A stretch of 64,000 bases of DNA, taken from positions 186,001 to 250,000 of the forward strand of contig JAZGUH010000726.1 of the NCBI GenBank assembly GCA_037893225.1. The letters run 5' to 3'. A program made the position numbers and the translations under genes. Positions 32,641-44,850 of this stretch are shown piece by piece (the stretch's first letter is position 1; each line of letters starts with the position of its first letter). The notes beneath the pieces are model-generated. The model was not told where the DNA came from and searched no databases. It worked only from the letters and a program-made list of their open reading frames with translations. Origin of the DNA: Hippasteria phrygiana (lineage: Eukaryota; Echinodermata; Asteroidea; Valvatida; Goniasteridae).

Positions 32641-35600
32641 TTTGAACACCCTTCCTTTTGTAAGCGTGATGCTTTAGGACAACGTAAAGCCCTCGTAAAA
32701 TAGAACAATTGTATCTACCGTGGTGGAGGACGGGTCTCTCAATTCGATATCTTGAGACCCTCTCAAAATGACATTTTTATGTGCCTCGCCGGAGGGCTGT
32801 AAAGTCAAACCCCTGCATATTCCAACACACAATTCTGAGTGTGATATTGGAGACAGAGAAAAACCCTCTGAAAATGACATTTTGATGTGCCTTGCTGGAG
32901 GATGGTAAAAGTCAAGCGCCTCTATATTCCAACACACCAATCTGAGTGTGATATTAGAGGCAGAGAGAAACCCTCTGAAAATAACATTTTGATGTACGCC
33001 TCTATATTCCAACACACCAATCTGAGTGTGATATTAGAGGCAGAGAGAAACCCTCTGAAAATGACATTTTTATGTACCTTGTTGGAGGGTGGTAAAGTCA
33101 GATACCTTTATATTCCAGCACACCATTCTGAGCGTAATATTGGAGGCAGAGAAAAACCCTCTGAAAATGACATTTTGATGTACCTTGTTGGAGGATGGTA
33201 AAGTCGGACACCTCTATATTCCAACACACCATTCTGAGTGTGATATTTGAGGCAGAGAAAAACCCGCTGAAAATGACAATTGTATGTACTTTGTTGGAGG
33301 ATGGTAAAGTCAGACACCTTTATATTCCAACACACCATTCTGAGTGTGATATTTGAGGCGGAGAAAAACCCGCTGCAAATGACATTTTTATGTACCTTGC
33401 TAGAGGACGGTAAAGTCACACACCTAGCACACCATTCTGAGTGTAATATTTCAGACGGAGAAAACCCTCTGAAAATGACATTTTTATGTACCTTGCTGGA
33501 GGACGGTACAGTCAAATGCCTCTGTATTCCAACACACCATTCTGAGTGTGATATTAGAAGTAGACACCAATCCTCTGGAAATGACATTTTTTATGTACCT
33601 TGCTGGAGGATTGTAAAGTCAGACACCTCCATATTCGGACACCACATTCTGAGTGTGATATTTGGGACAGAGGAAAACCCTCTGAAAATCATACTTTACT
33701 GTACCTTGGTTGGGTACAATCTTGCGATGTTGATTCTTTGAGACAAAAAACAAAAGAATGATACGGGAAGAATTGGCCTTTATGAATGAAACATTGGTGT
33801 ACCATGGCGGAGGACAGGCCTCGCCAGTTGGGCATACCATTATGAGTTTGGTACTTTTATGCAGAGAAGAGGTTGCCATCTGTGAATGAAACATTTGTGT
33901 ACCATGGTGGAGGACAAGCCTCGTCATTTGAACATACAAAGACATTTCCTTTGTAAATGAAATATATGTGTACCATGGTGGAGGACAGGCCTCGTGAGTT
34001 GAGCATACTCTCATGAGTGTGGTACTTTTAGACAGAGAGGAAGTTGCCATCTGTAAATGAAACATTTGTGTACCATGGGGGAGGACAGGCCTCGTCATTT
34101 GAACATACAAAGAAATTTCCTTTCTAAATTAAATATAATTATGTGTGCCATGGTGGAGGGCAGGCCTTGTGATTTGAACATACAGACAGAGAAGAATTGA
34201 CCTCTGTATATGAACTATATGTGTACCATGGTGGAGTACAGGCCTTGTGAGTTTGAACATACAGACAGAGAAGAAATGGCCTCTGTGCATGAAATATATG
34301 TGTACCATGGTGGAGTACAGGCCTTGTGAATTGAACATACAGACGGAAGTAAAATTGCCTCTGTAAATGAAATATATGTGTACCATGGTGGAGTACGGGC
34401 CTTGTGAGTTGAACATACAGACGGATGAGAAATGGCCTCTGTAAATGAAATATGTGTACTATGGTGGAGTACAGGCCTTGTGAGTTGGACATACAGACAA
34501 AGAAGAAATGGCCTCTGTAAATGAAATACATGTGTACCACGGTGGAGTACAGGCCTTGTGAGTTTGAACATACAGACAGAGAAGAAATTGTCTCTGTAAA
34601 TGAAATATATGTGTACCATGGTGGAGTACAGGTCTCGTGAGTTAAACATACAGTCAGAGGTGAAATTGCCTCTGTAAATGAAATATATGTGTACCATGGT
34701 GGAGTACAAGCCTTGTGAGTTTGAACATACAGACAGAGGAGAAATTGCCTCCGTAAATGAAATATATGTGTACCATGGTGGAGTACAGGCCTTGTGAGTT
34801 TGAACAGACAGACGGAGGAGAAATTGCCTCTGTAAATGAAATATAATGTGTACCACGGTGGAGTACAGGCCTTTTGAGTTGAACATACAGACAGCGGAGA
34901 AATTGTCTCTGTAAATAGAACATTTGTGTACCATGGTGGAGGACAGGCCTTGCGAGTTGAACATACAGACAGAGAAGAAATCGTCTCTGTAAATAGAAAA
35001 TTAAAAAAATTAAAAATAACAAATGGGTGCCATAGTGGAGGACAGGCCTTGTGAGTTGAACATGCCATTAGGAGTGTGGCACTTTTGGACAGAGAAGGAA
35101 TTGTCTCTGTAAATAAACCATTTGTGTACCATAGTGGAGGACAGGCCTCGTGGTTTGAACATGCGATTATGAATGCGGCGCCTTTCGACAGAGAAGAAAT
35201 GGACTCTGTAAATACATAAAATACAAAATGGAGCGTTGTGTACCATGGGGAGGACGGGCCTCCCAAATCGAGCATACCATTCCGGGGGTGATACTTTTGG
35301 ACTGAAAGACCTCTGCATATGAATCATTTATTTGCCATGATGGAGGAGCTTGCCTCTACATTATTTTGCACACACCATTGTGATTTCGATACTTTCAGAC
35401 AGAGAACAAATCTTCTGAAAACGACATTTTGTGTACCTTGGTGGAGGATGGACCACCCAATTTGGACCGCACTACGGTGAGTGTGGTATTTTCAGAGAGA
35501 GCATGGCCCTCTGAAAATTAAGTTTTTATGCGCCATGGTGGAGGGCGGCCCGGTCCATCCAATTTGGACACGCTATCGTGATTTTGATATTTTCAGACAG

Positions 35601-35850
35601 AGAAAAACCCTCTGAAATGAAATTTGTATGTATCTTTCTGTGTGACCGGCTTTCATATTTAAGCGCACCATTCTGATTGTGATATTTAGAAGCAGAGTAA
35701 AGCCTTCTGGGAAAAAAAAAATTACGTGTACCATGGATAGTGGAGAACGGGCCTCCAGTTCGAACACGTCATTGTGATTTTGAGACTTTGAGACAGAGAA
35801 AAGCCCTATGAAAATGGTATTTTATGATGGATGGCGGGCCACCCAATGGT
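32640..35850. repeat. 3.2 kb diverged tandem (satellite-like) array
   Basis: Units contain TGTACCTTGCTGGAGGACGG or TGTACCATGGTGGAGGACAG, GGCCTTGTGAGTTGAACATA, an optional CCATTCTGAGTGTGATATTT block, and GAGAAAAACCCTCTGAAAAT. From 32.7 to 33.7 kb the period is about 100-110 bp. From about 34.2 to 34.95 kb it is about 78-79 bp because the CCATTCTGAG block is missing. Units then lengthen again and degrade to 35.85 kb. The long minus-strand frames (up to 378 codons) are translations of the repeat in all three frames, not genes. Confidence 0.92.
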
Positions 35851-37080
35851 TCGCCTGTTTTGCAGTGTGGAACATGCGTGCTGTCTCAAGCAGCCTGCCT
35901 AAATTCCATGGACATTTGGGTCACGGTCTTCGAGGAGACTACACCTTTATATACTGTAAATTTACTCGTTCATAAAATGGGAAAAATCGGTTGATGTTGC
36001 AGGATTTGGTCAGATCATCCCCAATATTTTGTATCATTCGCTTGGCGAACCGTATGGTTGTATATTCTTTGTTCCCAGCTAAATCCCGAGTTCCTTTCCT
36101 CTCGCCGTCCGTATTCTGCTTATAGAAATGTGTGCCATCGTGTGTACTCAGAAATGATTTCTTTCTCGTGATGCCGCAGGAGTTTCCAGACGCCTCGTGT
36201 TTTCCCTTTAGCTTGTTTGCAAAACATCCTCTCGATCAAACTGAAATTCCGATTAAGACAGCGCTCCGCACCAGTTGGAACCGACCGGCCGGGAAACGTC
36301 CATTGTTGGCATTCGTCGGTTTTATCGCCGCGTTTTGCAGTTTTGGTTCCGAGACCCTTTTGTCCCCATTTTTGTTCGCTTCCGCTAAAACGAGGGCGCT
36401 GTTTCTCAGCGGATCGGCTCGGCAATGTATTCGATTCTAAAATATTTTGTATTACACGCTCTGAAAGAATTGATTCTACCGTTCTTTGCTCGGTTCTTTA
36501 CTTCCACGAAGATCTCGGATATTCCTCCAGGCGGGTCTTAGCTTTTTCTTGACTTTTTCGATCATTTTCCCCCGACTTTCCGGGGGAGACTATCAGTGAT
36601 TGAGTTTGACCTTGATGAATGGATTATTCATAATTTGGCTAGCCCGCGGTCACCCTGGGTGCGGTTTTTGAGTGCGTGTGTCTTGTTTCCGGAATTTTAA
36701 AGTTCCTTTCGCCGCTTTGCCCGTTGAAGGATTGCGCGATCCGCGTGACCCAGTTTGTCATGCCTGGGGGAAATATTTTTCGGGTTTGCGTGCAGGCAGA
36801 CGTGTCGTTAATATCCGCGGAGAAACTCCTGTAGTGCAGCTGGTTTCCGTTTGGCAACTGAAGCATATTTAGCCATCAAATAAGGTATACGAAATATTTG
36901 TGTGGCGCTTTCCAGAGACCAGTAGGGTAAGTATTTTAAAGACTCCATTCAACATGGCAAAGAATAACGACAAATAACTGGACGAACGGTACAGTGTTTG
37001 TGGACAAACACAGGGCTGTTTCGTTTTTGTGTAAAATTTAGTGATTGAAATGACATTTCAAAAATTAAACAAATCATGGA
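35851..37080. other. GC-richer unique DNA, no gene recognised
   Basis: 36130-36560 and 36640-36870 have overlapping open frames on both strands with no motif. Composition differs from the AT-rich surroundings. Confidence 0.4.
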
Positions 37081-37600
37081 AAATTAGCCGATGAAGTCAT
37101 CATGACGTCACTTCGGCTTCTGCATGCTGGTGGCAGTATCTACCTACCCACCAATTTTCATGACGATCGGACCTATTCTAATATGTGTTTTAAAAAAAGC
37201 ACATTTTTGGTGATGTCATCATGACGTCACGCATTTTCTCCCTTTTAGGGCATATCTTTGAGACATACCAAAGCTATAACACAAAGAATTTTCAAAATAT
37301 CTTTTTTTGTTCGCTAGATATATTGAAAAGGATGTTACGATTTTGAAATTTCAAAAATTCATAAAAAATCGCGTGATGACGTCATCATGACGTAAATGTT
37401 CGGCATACATTCTGAGCAGTTAGTCTAAGTGTCTGCCACATTTAAAGCCAATCGGCAGCATAAAAAGTAGCCGGTAAGAAAGCAAACGTCTACAAATGCT
37501 ATGGGCATTTGGCTTAAAAAATATTTAAAAAAAGGAAAAAAAAATGAACTTAGCGAAAACAAAGGCTGTTTCGGAAAAGTTTCCGAAACGGCCAATAATA
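37081..37600. mobile_element. CRE-bearing interspersed repeat family C1, copy 1
   Basis: Shares ordered blocks with 57.7-59.7 kb: AGCCGATGA(A/C)GTCATCATGA, CTACCTACCCACCAATTTTC, ATGACGATCGGAC, AAAAAAAGCACATTTTTG and a GACGTCATCATGACGT palindrome. It ends in a hairpin at 37564-37593 (GGCTGTTTCGG / CCGAAACGGCC) followed by AATAATAATA. A terminal hairpin after an AACAAA tract recalls Helitron-type 3' ends, but the usual CTRR is not evident. Confidence 0.7.
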
Positions 37601-38339
37601 ATATTAATAACGAGAAGGATGATGAGTGAGCATGTGAGATATTTCTATTCTTCCGAATGTAAATTGAAAGGTATAACCTTGGTTGACAGCTAGTGTCTTT
37701 ACGTACTTACTATTCCGCCTTTCCGAATTTCCGCATCATAATTGATTTTATATTCAATGTATTTTTTCAAAGCAATCATTTTCACGCACAGGAAAACATC
37801 AGAAAAGTTTCACAAATGGTGGTACGCGTATTCGTGACATCCCAACTTTTTATGGTTCAGTATAATCCAATGAAACGTTGTCGACATAAAGAAGTATTGA
37901 TTAGTGACAGCAGCCACATCATTTCGGGGTTGTGGGGATGCAGAATATATCTCCACTTACACACACTTTCTAGCAAGATCACCCACAGATAGACAATAAC
38001 TCCAGATAAAAGAGAAAATGAAAATAGGCCAGAAGGCAATTAGTATGGAGTATTATGTTTCAAGTGGAAATTACAAATCCACGCGCTTGAGTGAAGGCAG
38101 CCATGAGATTACCCGACGTTATGTACATGCATGATTGTACACTGCATGAGTTAGGACACTGGTGTGTAAAGAACTGAGGTGTTCAATTAAAATATAACCG
38201 TCAGAGTGTACATTTCAGAGTGTAAAGTTTGTATATAGGCCTAAGTAAAAGTATTATACATTTTGGTTTTCTTCAATGCCACATGTAATAGAGTATATTG
38301 TTTCCAGTTTCTTTGTTCACCTTGAAAATGTGTTCGGGT
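37601..38339. other. No feature recognised
   Basis: AT-rich DNA; short frames only. Confidence 0.4.
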
Positions 38340-38640
38340 TTGCCTGTGGTCAGTTTCCATTGTGGACTGTTTGACGAATTTTAAGTTAAGAAGTCGTATC
38401 ACTCATTGAGTGATCCCCACAATGTCGCTTCCTGGGTTGTATCGTAAAAATGGGTGTGGCCCCTGGCCATACGGCATTCTGGGTTTATGACTTCTGGCTA
38501 GCGCTCACCCGAGCAAAGATACTGACAATTTGGGAGACCGCCGGCATGGGGCGGGATGGCTCAGTTGGTAGAGCGGCCTGTAAGGTAGCTTGGAGGTCGC
38601 AGGTTCGAATTCCGCTCCTGCCAGTTTCTTTGTTCACTTT
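38340..38640 (+). mobile_element. tRNA-derived SINE-like repeat, copy 2
   Basis: The tRNA-like part 38550-38623 has a fully paired 7 bp acceptor (GGCGGGA / TCCTGCC), A-box TGGCTCAGTTGG and B-box GGTTCGAATTC. The anticodon arm is broken. Upstream 38365-38549 matches copy 1 (CACAATGTCGCTTCCTGGGT, GATACTGACAATTTGGGAG). The tRNA-like part is at the downstream side, followed by TTTCTTTGTTCACTTTG. Confidence 0.8.
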
Positions 38641-39043
38641 GATAATGATTTCAATAAGACTTAGTGTACATCTGCTAATTTAATTGGATGAAAATTGGAA
38701 TACATAAAAACAGAGATATGTAACTAATGGTGTATTCCATATTTCTGATAACCACACACTGAACTCGGTTGCAGTTTTAACCTTTAACGTAAATGCAATT
38801 TTGCAATAATGATTTGAAATCTTGACAGAAATCAATCGTATCCAGCGAAAAATTGTTTATCTCAAGAATTAAAAGAAATGGGTGAAGCTAATGAAGTGGA
38901 CCATCTACTTTGATTTTAAATCGACAGTATTTGAGTGGTTTGCTGGGCTTGCTATACTTCTTTTCTTCATGTTCGCCTTTTCAAATATTAGTATGCACGG
39001 ATTGCTACGCATGTAGGAATGTAATATATTTAGTGGAGGCATT
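38641..39043. other. No feature recognised
   Basis: AT-rich, no motif. Confidence 0.4.
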
Positions 39044-39061
39044 TTGTTCGGGAGAAATATG

Positions 39062-39286
39062 AATGATGAAGACAATGATGCATTTAAGCTCCGCCTTGCA
39101 GACAAGGTAATTACGAGCGTTTTTCAGTCAAAAGTTGACAAGACACCGCAACAACTAGTTTATTGTGCACGGAACTGGTCTGAAATTTTCACAATACTGG
39201 GCCTGGCCATGATGACTGGCTGCCAAAAAGAAAAAGCAAAAAGAACAAGCACCAAGCCGGCATACATGTTTGTACAGGTGATTTAA
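39062..39286 (+). other. Exon-like open frame ending at a splice donor
   Basis: Starting MNDEDNDAFKLRLADKVITS and continuing to KPAYMFVQ, the frame meets ACAG followed by GTGATTT at about 39279. Composition and residue balance look protein-like, and no repeat partner is seen in the window. The family is not recognised; it may be one exon of a host gene. Confidence 0.3.
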
Positions 39287-40130
39287 CAAGACTGGCAAAA
39301 ACTCATCTTTTATAAAACGGCAATTAGAAAATTTGAGACATTTTTTCTTCATTCATTCATTCATTTCATTCGCATTGGCTGGTTGGCATCCTGGATTGAG
39401 GGGTGCACCTGCAGGTGAGTTGTCATTGTCGGGAGCGTCCGTAGCAAGGAGGATCCTGAGAAACTCCAAGTTATTCAACCTTTAGGAACGCCAAGCCGCT
39501 ATTTTGTATAGCCATGTATCATGCTGACGTACATGTATCCACATGGTGCATGTTGATATGTACAAGTGGCTTTTGTACACACATCCACGATATATTACAT
39601 CCGTGATTGATCGCGGGCACGACCGCCGGTGACGGCCTATAGATTGCGCCTTCTGTTGATGGCAAGTTTCAGACAGTAACGTCTTGTACCAAGACTGCGC
39701 GTTTGTGGCTGTAGTAGCGGCCGTTTTCTTTTAATTGACCTATCGCTGTTCGCGAGTTGGCCGCGCCCCTTGGACAGCCCTGTGGGGGGTTTGTGTGGTG
39801 ATGCTTGTTTGTCTCGGATTTTGCGCGTTCCACGTGGAACTGTGGTTGATGTGGTTGGATGGTGGTTCGCAGGCTGCGTTGACGCGATTCAGGTGCGATT
39901 CGACCGCGATAGGTCGGATCTTTCCGCGCACATGCTGCATATTGGTTACAAGGTGGTGCGATTTGTTAGCAAGGCGCGTTCGCAGTGAGCTGATAGCCCT
40001 GTTTGCGCATGCTTCAAGTAAATATCCCGCATTACCGGATGAGGTAAGGGTTAGGTACGGGTGAGGTATGGGTGAGGTATGGGTGGTATTTAGGGGGTCT
40101 AACAGCCAGTGAAAGGGGGTGGCTTCGCTA
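39287..40130. other. Unassigned, with small tandem repeats
   Basis: (ATTC)n at 39350-39372; GGGTGAGGTAT repeated three times at 40058-40090. 39640-40130 is GC-rich with overlapping open frames on both strands; no family recognised. Confidence 0.4.
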
Positions 40131-40782
40131 AGTAGACTCTGGAGCCCGAACAAAGCGGTGGTGCAAATAGAGTACTATTTACACTGCCGCGACGTAGAGG
40201 GCAGAAGAGACACCATCACAGTTCAGTCTGGTCGCGGCTAGGATAAGCGGCAGGGAGAAGCGTAAATTATGTAATTCGTGCCTGCACACACATAGGCCTA
40301 CACGCACATAGGTGTGTGGGCGTCGGCAATCGCGGGGCTCCTATTGTCCCTCTTTTGTTTGTACTCTAACTTTTTCGGGGGACCTCCCGTTGGTTTTGTG
40401 CGCGGTTTTCAGTCGTGGGCCTTGACACAATCGCGGACCCTATTGTCCTCTTTGTTTCCGGTCCGCGGTCTGAATAGCTATACAAACGCACATGTAGGCC
40501 TATAAGTGTGTATGTATTGATTTGAGTTTTAGTGCCTTCTGTATCGTCTTTGTATATATGGAGGGTTCTAAATAACACTTAACTTGAAAAAATAAGCAAG
40601 TTCGTGCTAGCGAAAGAGGATTCGGACCAGCTCAGGTGGTCGCCATTTCGTTTAGTTTTTCCACCCACCCACCCCGACGGTTTGTTGTTCGGGCTCCGGT
40701 TTCTATGCTCTAATCTCTCGCCCATATCTAAACCTAGTAGACTCTGGAGCCCGAACAAAGCGGTGGTGCGAATAGAGTACTA
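40131..40782 (+). repeat. 47 bp direct repeat with a primer-binding-like motif
   Basis: AGTAGACTCTGGAGCCCGAA, continuing CAAAGCGGTGGTG(C)(A/G)AATAGAGTACTA, occurs at 40131 and 40736, 605 bp apart. TGGAGCCCGAAC resembles a tRNA primer-binding site, so the interval may be LTR material of a retroelement. The interval 40300-40510 is an inverted relative of 55545-55720. Confidence 0.55.
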
Positions 40783-40809
40783 ACAAACCTGATGTAGTTC
40801 ACAAAGGCA

Positions 40810-40937
40810 TGAATACTAGTGAACAATTGCTAGAAAAGATTCGTTGGTTGGAAAAACAAGTTGGCTCTTTGCAGGCTCAAATTCAGTTTAGTACTGAACG
40901 AAGACGAAGAAAACCTTTGATATATATAGATCTGTAG
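40810..40937 (+). pseudogene. Gag-like coiled-coil fragment
   Basis: MNTSEQLLEKIRWLEKQVGS, then LQAQIQFSTERRRRKP and a stop at 40935. The heptad-like helix followed by a basic patch fits the start of a retroelement Gag and lies upstream of the Gypsy pol relic. Assignment is by position. Confidence 0.35.
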
Positions 40938-41229
40938 TTTTTCTTTTTTTCAAAGAACGCTTTTCACAATTCAAGTTAATGGTGAAATACAATATTGAGC
41001 GATGTTTTTTAAACGCGTAAAATGCTATAATAGCTATCTTCATATGTACATATTGCACAGAAATTTGATATGTATTGTATTGTTGAAAAATATAAATTCT
41101 TGAAAATGTACGGTTTATGACGTATATTAACGTGTGTATTATTCAACCCTTGCTTTTTAATACCTTCGCTAACTTGAACCATTAACAATATTAGGCCAGC
41201 TGATACACCCATCTTCATAGTTTGTTTAT

Positions 41230-41860
41230 AAATGGTAGGCCAGCTGCTCTGGATTGACCTATTGCCCTCTCTCAAAATGATACATTGTATATATTTATCG
41301 ATAGGTTCGTTCCGCAATTTTTGCATTAACACACGTGTATATCACGTCGGTATTCCACAAATGCAAGAGAAAATTGTGCCTGGTTTTGTTCATTACCGAG
41401 GCCAGATCAAAGAAGGTTTAGTGGAACCCTTGAATCTTTTGACAGTTCAAGACAATGCTTTGCTTATTGGTAGAACAATGGTGGATGCTGCACAAAAATA
41501 AATTCCGATTAGAGTTTAAATGTTGGATCTGAAGATTCAGTATTACCGAAAGGAAAACCGATTGCTCTTTTACAGCCAGTTGACTTGGTACAGGGTGAAA
41601 GTGAACATAGTGAATCCAATGATTCATTAGATCCTGCTTTTGAGGAACTAGTGGACAGAAGTTCCACATGCCTAGATGAGCACCAAATGCATGATTTGAA
41701 ATGTTTATTGTCAAAGTACGAACATGTTTTTTTCAAAACATGGGGAGCTGGGTCAGAAAAGTTGTTTATCATGACATTAATACTGGTACTGTTAAGCCTT
41801 GTAAGCAACCACCAAGACGTTTGCCATATCACCAAAGGCAAGAAGTAGAGGAACATATAT
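41230..41860 (+). pseudogene. Gypsy copy 2: protease/linker region
   Basis: Plus-strand frames carry the end of the protease-to-RT region: IVPGFVHYRGQIKEGLVEPL, LLIGRTMVDA, then in another frame SNDSLDPAFEELVDRSSTCL and LLSKYEHVFF, the segment that precedes RT in Gypsy Pol. Stops and frame changes near 41500, 41770 and 41861 break it. No clear DTG/DSG protease site was found upstream. Confidence 0.7.
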
Positions 41861-41865
41861 AAACC

Positions 41866-43078
41866 ATGTTAGAAGATGGAGTCATTTCACCATCTAATAG
41901 CCCATGGAGTAGCCCAGTGGTCCTTGTAAAGAAAAAAGATGGGTCTACACGTTTTTGCATTGATTATAGAAAATTAAATTCCGTTACGTTAAAGGATGCT
42001 TATCCCCTGCCACGAATCGATGATAGTTTAGATGCCCTTGCAGGTTCGTGTTGGTTTTCATCATTGGACCTTGCAAGTGGCTATTGGCAGGTTGAAGTTA
42101 ATCCCAATGATAAGCTAAAAACTGCTTTTAGTACTGGAACCGGTCTCTATGAGTTTAATGTCATGCCTTTTGGTTTATCTAATGCTCCTAGCCCTTTTGA
42201 AAGACTAATGGAATTCGTTTTGCGAGGGCTTCATTGGAAAACATGTCTGATTTATTTGGATGACATTCTTATATTTGCTCCTACTTTTGAGGAACATGCA
42301 CAACGTTTGGAAGATGTTTTTCAACAAATTGGTGAAGCAGGTTTAAAACTAAAGCCTATAAAAAGTGTTCCTTATTTCAACAGGAAGTTTCTTATCTTGG
42401 CCATATTGTATCAAAGGCAGGAGTAGCAACCGATCAAGATAAAACAAAAAAGTTGCCAATTGGTCAACTCCAAAGAATTTGAAGGCGCTTCAAAGTTTTT
42501 TGGGATTATGTTCGTATTACAGGCGATTCAATCAAAATTTTGCCAACATTGCTGCTCCTTTGCATAAACTCATTCAAGAAAATGTAGAGTTCAAATGGGT
42601 GCAAAAATGCGAGACGTCATTTCAGTTGTTGAAAGAAAAATTAACGTCTGCACCAATTTGGACTTTCCCAGATTTTTCTTTACCGTTCTTGTTGGATACA
42701 GATGCCAGTGGGGACGGCATTGGTGCCGTCCTCTCACAAATACAAAATGGACAAGAGAAGGTTATTTGCTATGCAAGCCGTAAATTAACTAGAAGTGAAA
42801 GGAATTATAGCGTCACTAAGCGTGAATTGTTAGCTGTTGTTTATTTTATTAAACAATTTAGACACTACCTCTATGGAAAACGATTTGTTTTGAGAACTGA
42901 CCATGGTGCATTAAAGTGCTTGTTCAATTTCAAAAACATTCAAGGGCAGCTCGCAAGATGGTTAGAAGTGTTAAGTTCTTTTGATTTCGAAATATGTCAT
43001 AGACCAGGGAACCGACATAAAAATGCAGATACCTTGTCACGTTACAATAATGAACCTGTCAATTCCGGTTCAAGTTAA
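41866..43078 (+). pseudogene. Gypsy copy 2: reverse transcriptase and RNase H
   Basis: RT motifs are in order: [58 protein letters not shown] and the active-site box YLDD ([10 protein letters not shown]). A frame change near 42370 breaks the thumb; a second frame (42479) resumes at LQSFLGLCSYYRRF and runs through RNase H with DTDASGDGIGAV, KRELLAVVYF, RTDHGALK and NADTLSR. The family differs from copy 1, being more diverged and AT-rich. Confidence 0.92.
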
Positions 43079-44044
43079 TGCAGAACAAGTAACTTGTAGT
43101 ATTGCCAGCTTTGCATTAGCAGGTTTAAATGAGGAAGAGTGTAGAAAACTACAACGAAATGATCCTTCCCTTGGTCCAATCATTAAATGGAAAGAAGAAA
43201 GTAATGAACGCCCACCAGGTAGTCAGATTTCGCCTTGTAGTCGAATTGTTAAAGGATATTGGTTTCAGTGGGAACAGTTGGAATTAAGGAATGGTTTATT
43301 GTATAGGAGATATCAATCTAATACTGGTAAATTTTTGCAGCTAGTAGTGCCAGAAACGAAAACTAATGACATTTTTGCTCAAGCTCATATAGCTCGTACA
43401 GGTGGTCATTTAGGAAGAACTAAAACCTTCAAGAAAATTCAACGGTCCTTTTACTGGATCGGCTACCGGAATCAGATAATTTCATTGGTAAAACTATGTG
43501 CGTCTTGTGCTAAGAGGAAGTCTCCAGCTCCGAAATTTCGGGCAGACCTTTATCCTTCCAAGGTTGGTGTTCCATTGCAAAAGATTGGAATTGACATTTT
43601 TGGCCCTCTTCCCCGTTCTAAGCGTGGAAATAGATACATACTTGTTGTTACTGATTATTTTACAAAATGGGCGGAGGCCTGTCCTCTGCGCAATCAAGAT
43701 GCACTGTCGGTAGCTCGAGTATTGGTAGAACAATCTATTTGCAGATTTGGTGTACCGGATGTTATACATTCGGATCAAGGAACTAACTTTGAAAGTAGGG
43801 TATTTCAGTCAATGTGTAAATTACTTGGAATTTATAGAACACGAACTACTCCTTACCATCCACAATCCGATGGGCTGGCTGAGAGATTAAATCGTACCAT
43901 TCAGACAATAGCATGCATGTAAGCGATGATCAGTCAGACTGGGATGATCATCTCCCATATGTAATGATGGCTTATCGAGCAAGTGAACAAGAAACCACTG
44001 GTATTACTCCAAATCGAATGATGTTTGGTCGGGAATTATCACTA
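43079..44044 (+). pseudogene. Gypsy copy 2: integrase core
   Basis: Contains the zinc-binding region (HIARTGGHLGRTK ... CASCAKRK) and the catalytic residues D (IGIDIFGPL), D (HSDQGTNFE) and E (GLAERLNRT). A stop at 43920 is followed by a frame change. The new frame has PYVMMAYRASEQETTG and MMFGREL up to the inserted element at 44045. Confidence 0.92.
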
Positions 44045-44848
44045 CACTGTTAAAAATTACGTTATGGTACAACGATTTACAGAGTTTACTTCTGTATAAC
44101 CACATAGAAACTCTGTTGCAAAAATTTTCCTTGTATATCAACAACTGCGCAATTGTAAATTGTACATGTACAAAGAAGTTCTGTAATTATACAATGCTCC
44201 TTTGTTGACTTGTTCATTCACATAGAATCTTCTGTTATCCTACATGAATCTCATTATGCGGCAGCTGACCAATCACAATTGAGGAAATTTGTGTACCCAA
44301 AAATCATGTAAAATTGCTGTTTTTTAGTCAAAAAGCACATTTTCTGGATCATAATAGGTAATTTGTCAAGCAATTCATGTACAAAATTACTTTTATGCAA
44401 ACATTATTAAATAATGTCGGAATTACATCCCCGTTTATGTTTAAAAAAAATCGAAACGGTTGATGGGAACCATGACTTCATAATGGCTCGACCGAATGAA
44501 TATAACCAAAATGCGCAATACTATCCTATGTATATATGTAATAGCAGGATCTATATATGGGCACATGTACACCATAGTAATGTAGGATTATGTAGGATTG
44601 CACAAAAGGGAAAAGTTTCTAAAATTAAAAACCGATATGTAGATGCGCAGAAAAGTCTACAAATAACCTGTGATAGCACAGAATATTTTGTTAGTACACA
44701 AAATGCCTCTGTGAATGTACAATTTCATTGTAAAAATACGAACCGTTCTCTGTTAATGTACAGATCATCTCTGTACATCACACAGCCCTTGTAATGCCAA
44801 TTGACATAAGATTTTTGTGTGAAATAACATAATTTGTTTTAAACAGTG
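44045..44848. mobile_element. 804 bp TA-flanked element, family T1 copy 1
   Basis: Ends CACTGTTAAAAATTACG... and ...TTTAAACAGTG, flanked by TA (44043-44044, 44849-44850). The host integrase frame joins across one TA copy, proving a TA target duplication. A second copy in opposite orientation lies at 51272-52053. The 126-codon frame at 44414 has no recognised domain and is not kept open in the other copy. Probably a non-autonomous Tc1/mariner-type element. Confidence 0.88.
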
Positions 44849-44850
44849 TA

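Noticed and set aside
34139..35275. 378-codon minus-strand open frame and several others of 100-250 codons
   Set aside because: They translate the 78-110 bp tandem repeat in several frames at once; openness follows from the unit lacking stops.
44414..44794. 126-codon frame in T1 copy 1 as a transposase
   Set aside because: No DDE/D motifs, and the second T1 copy does not keep the frame.
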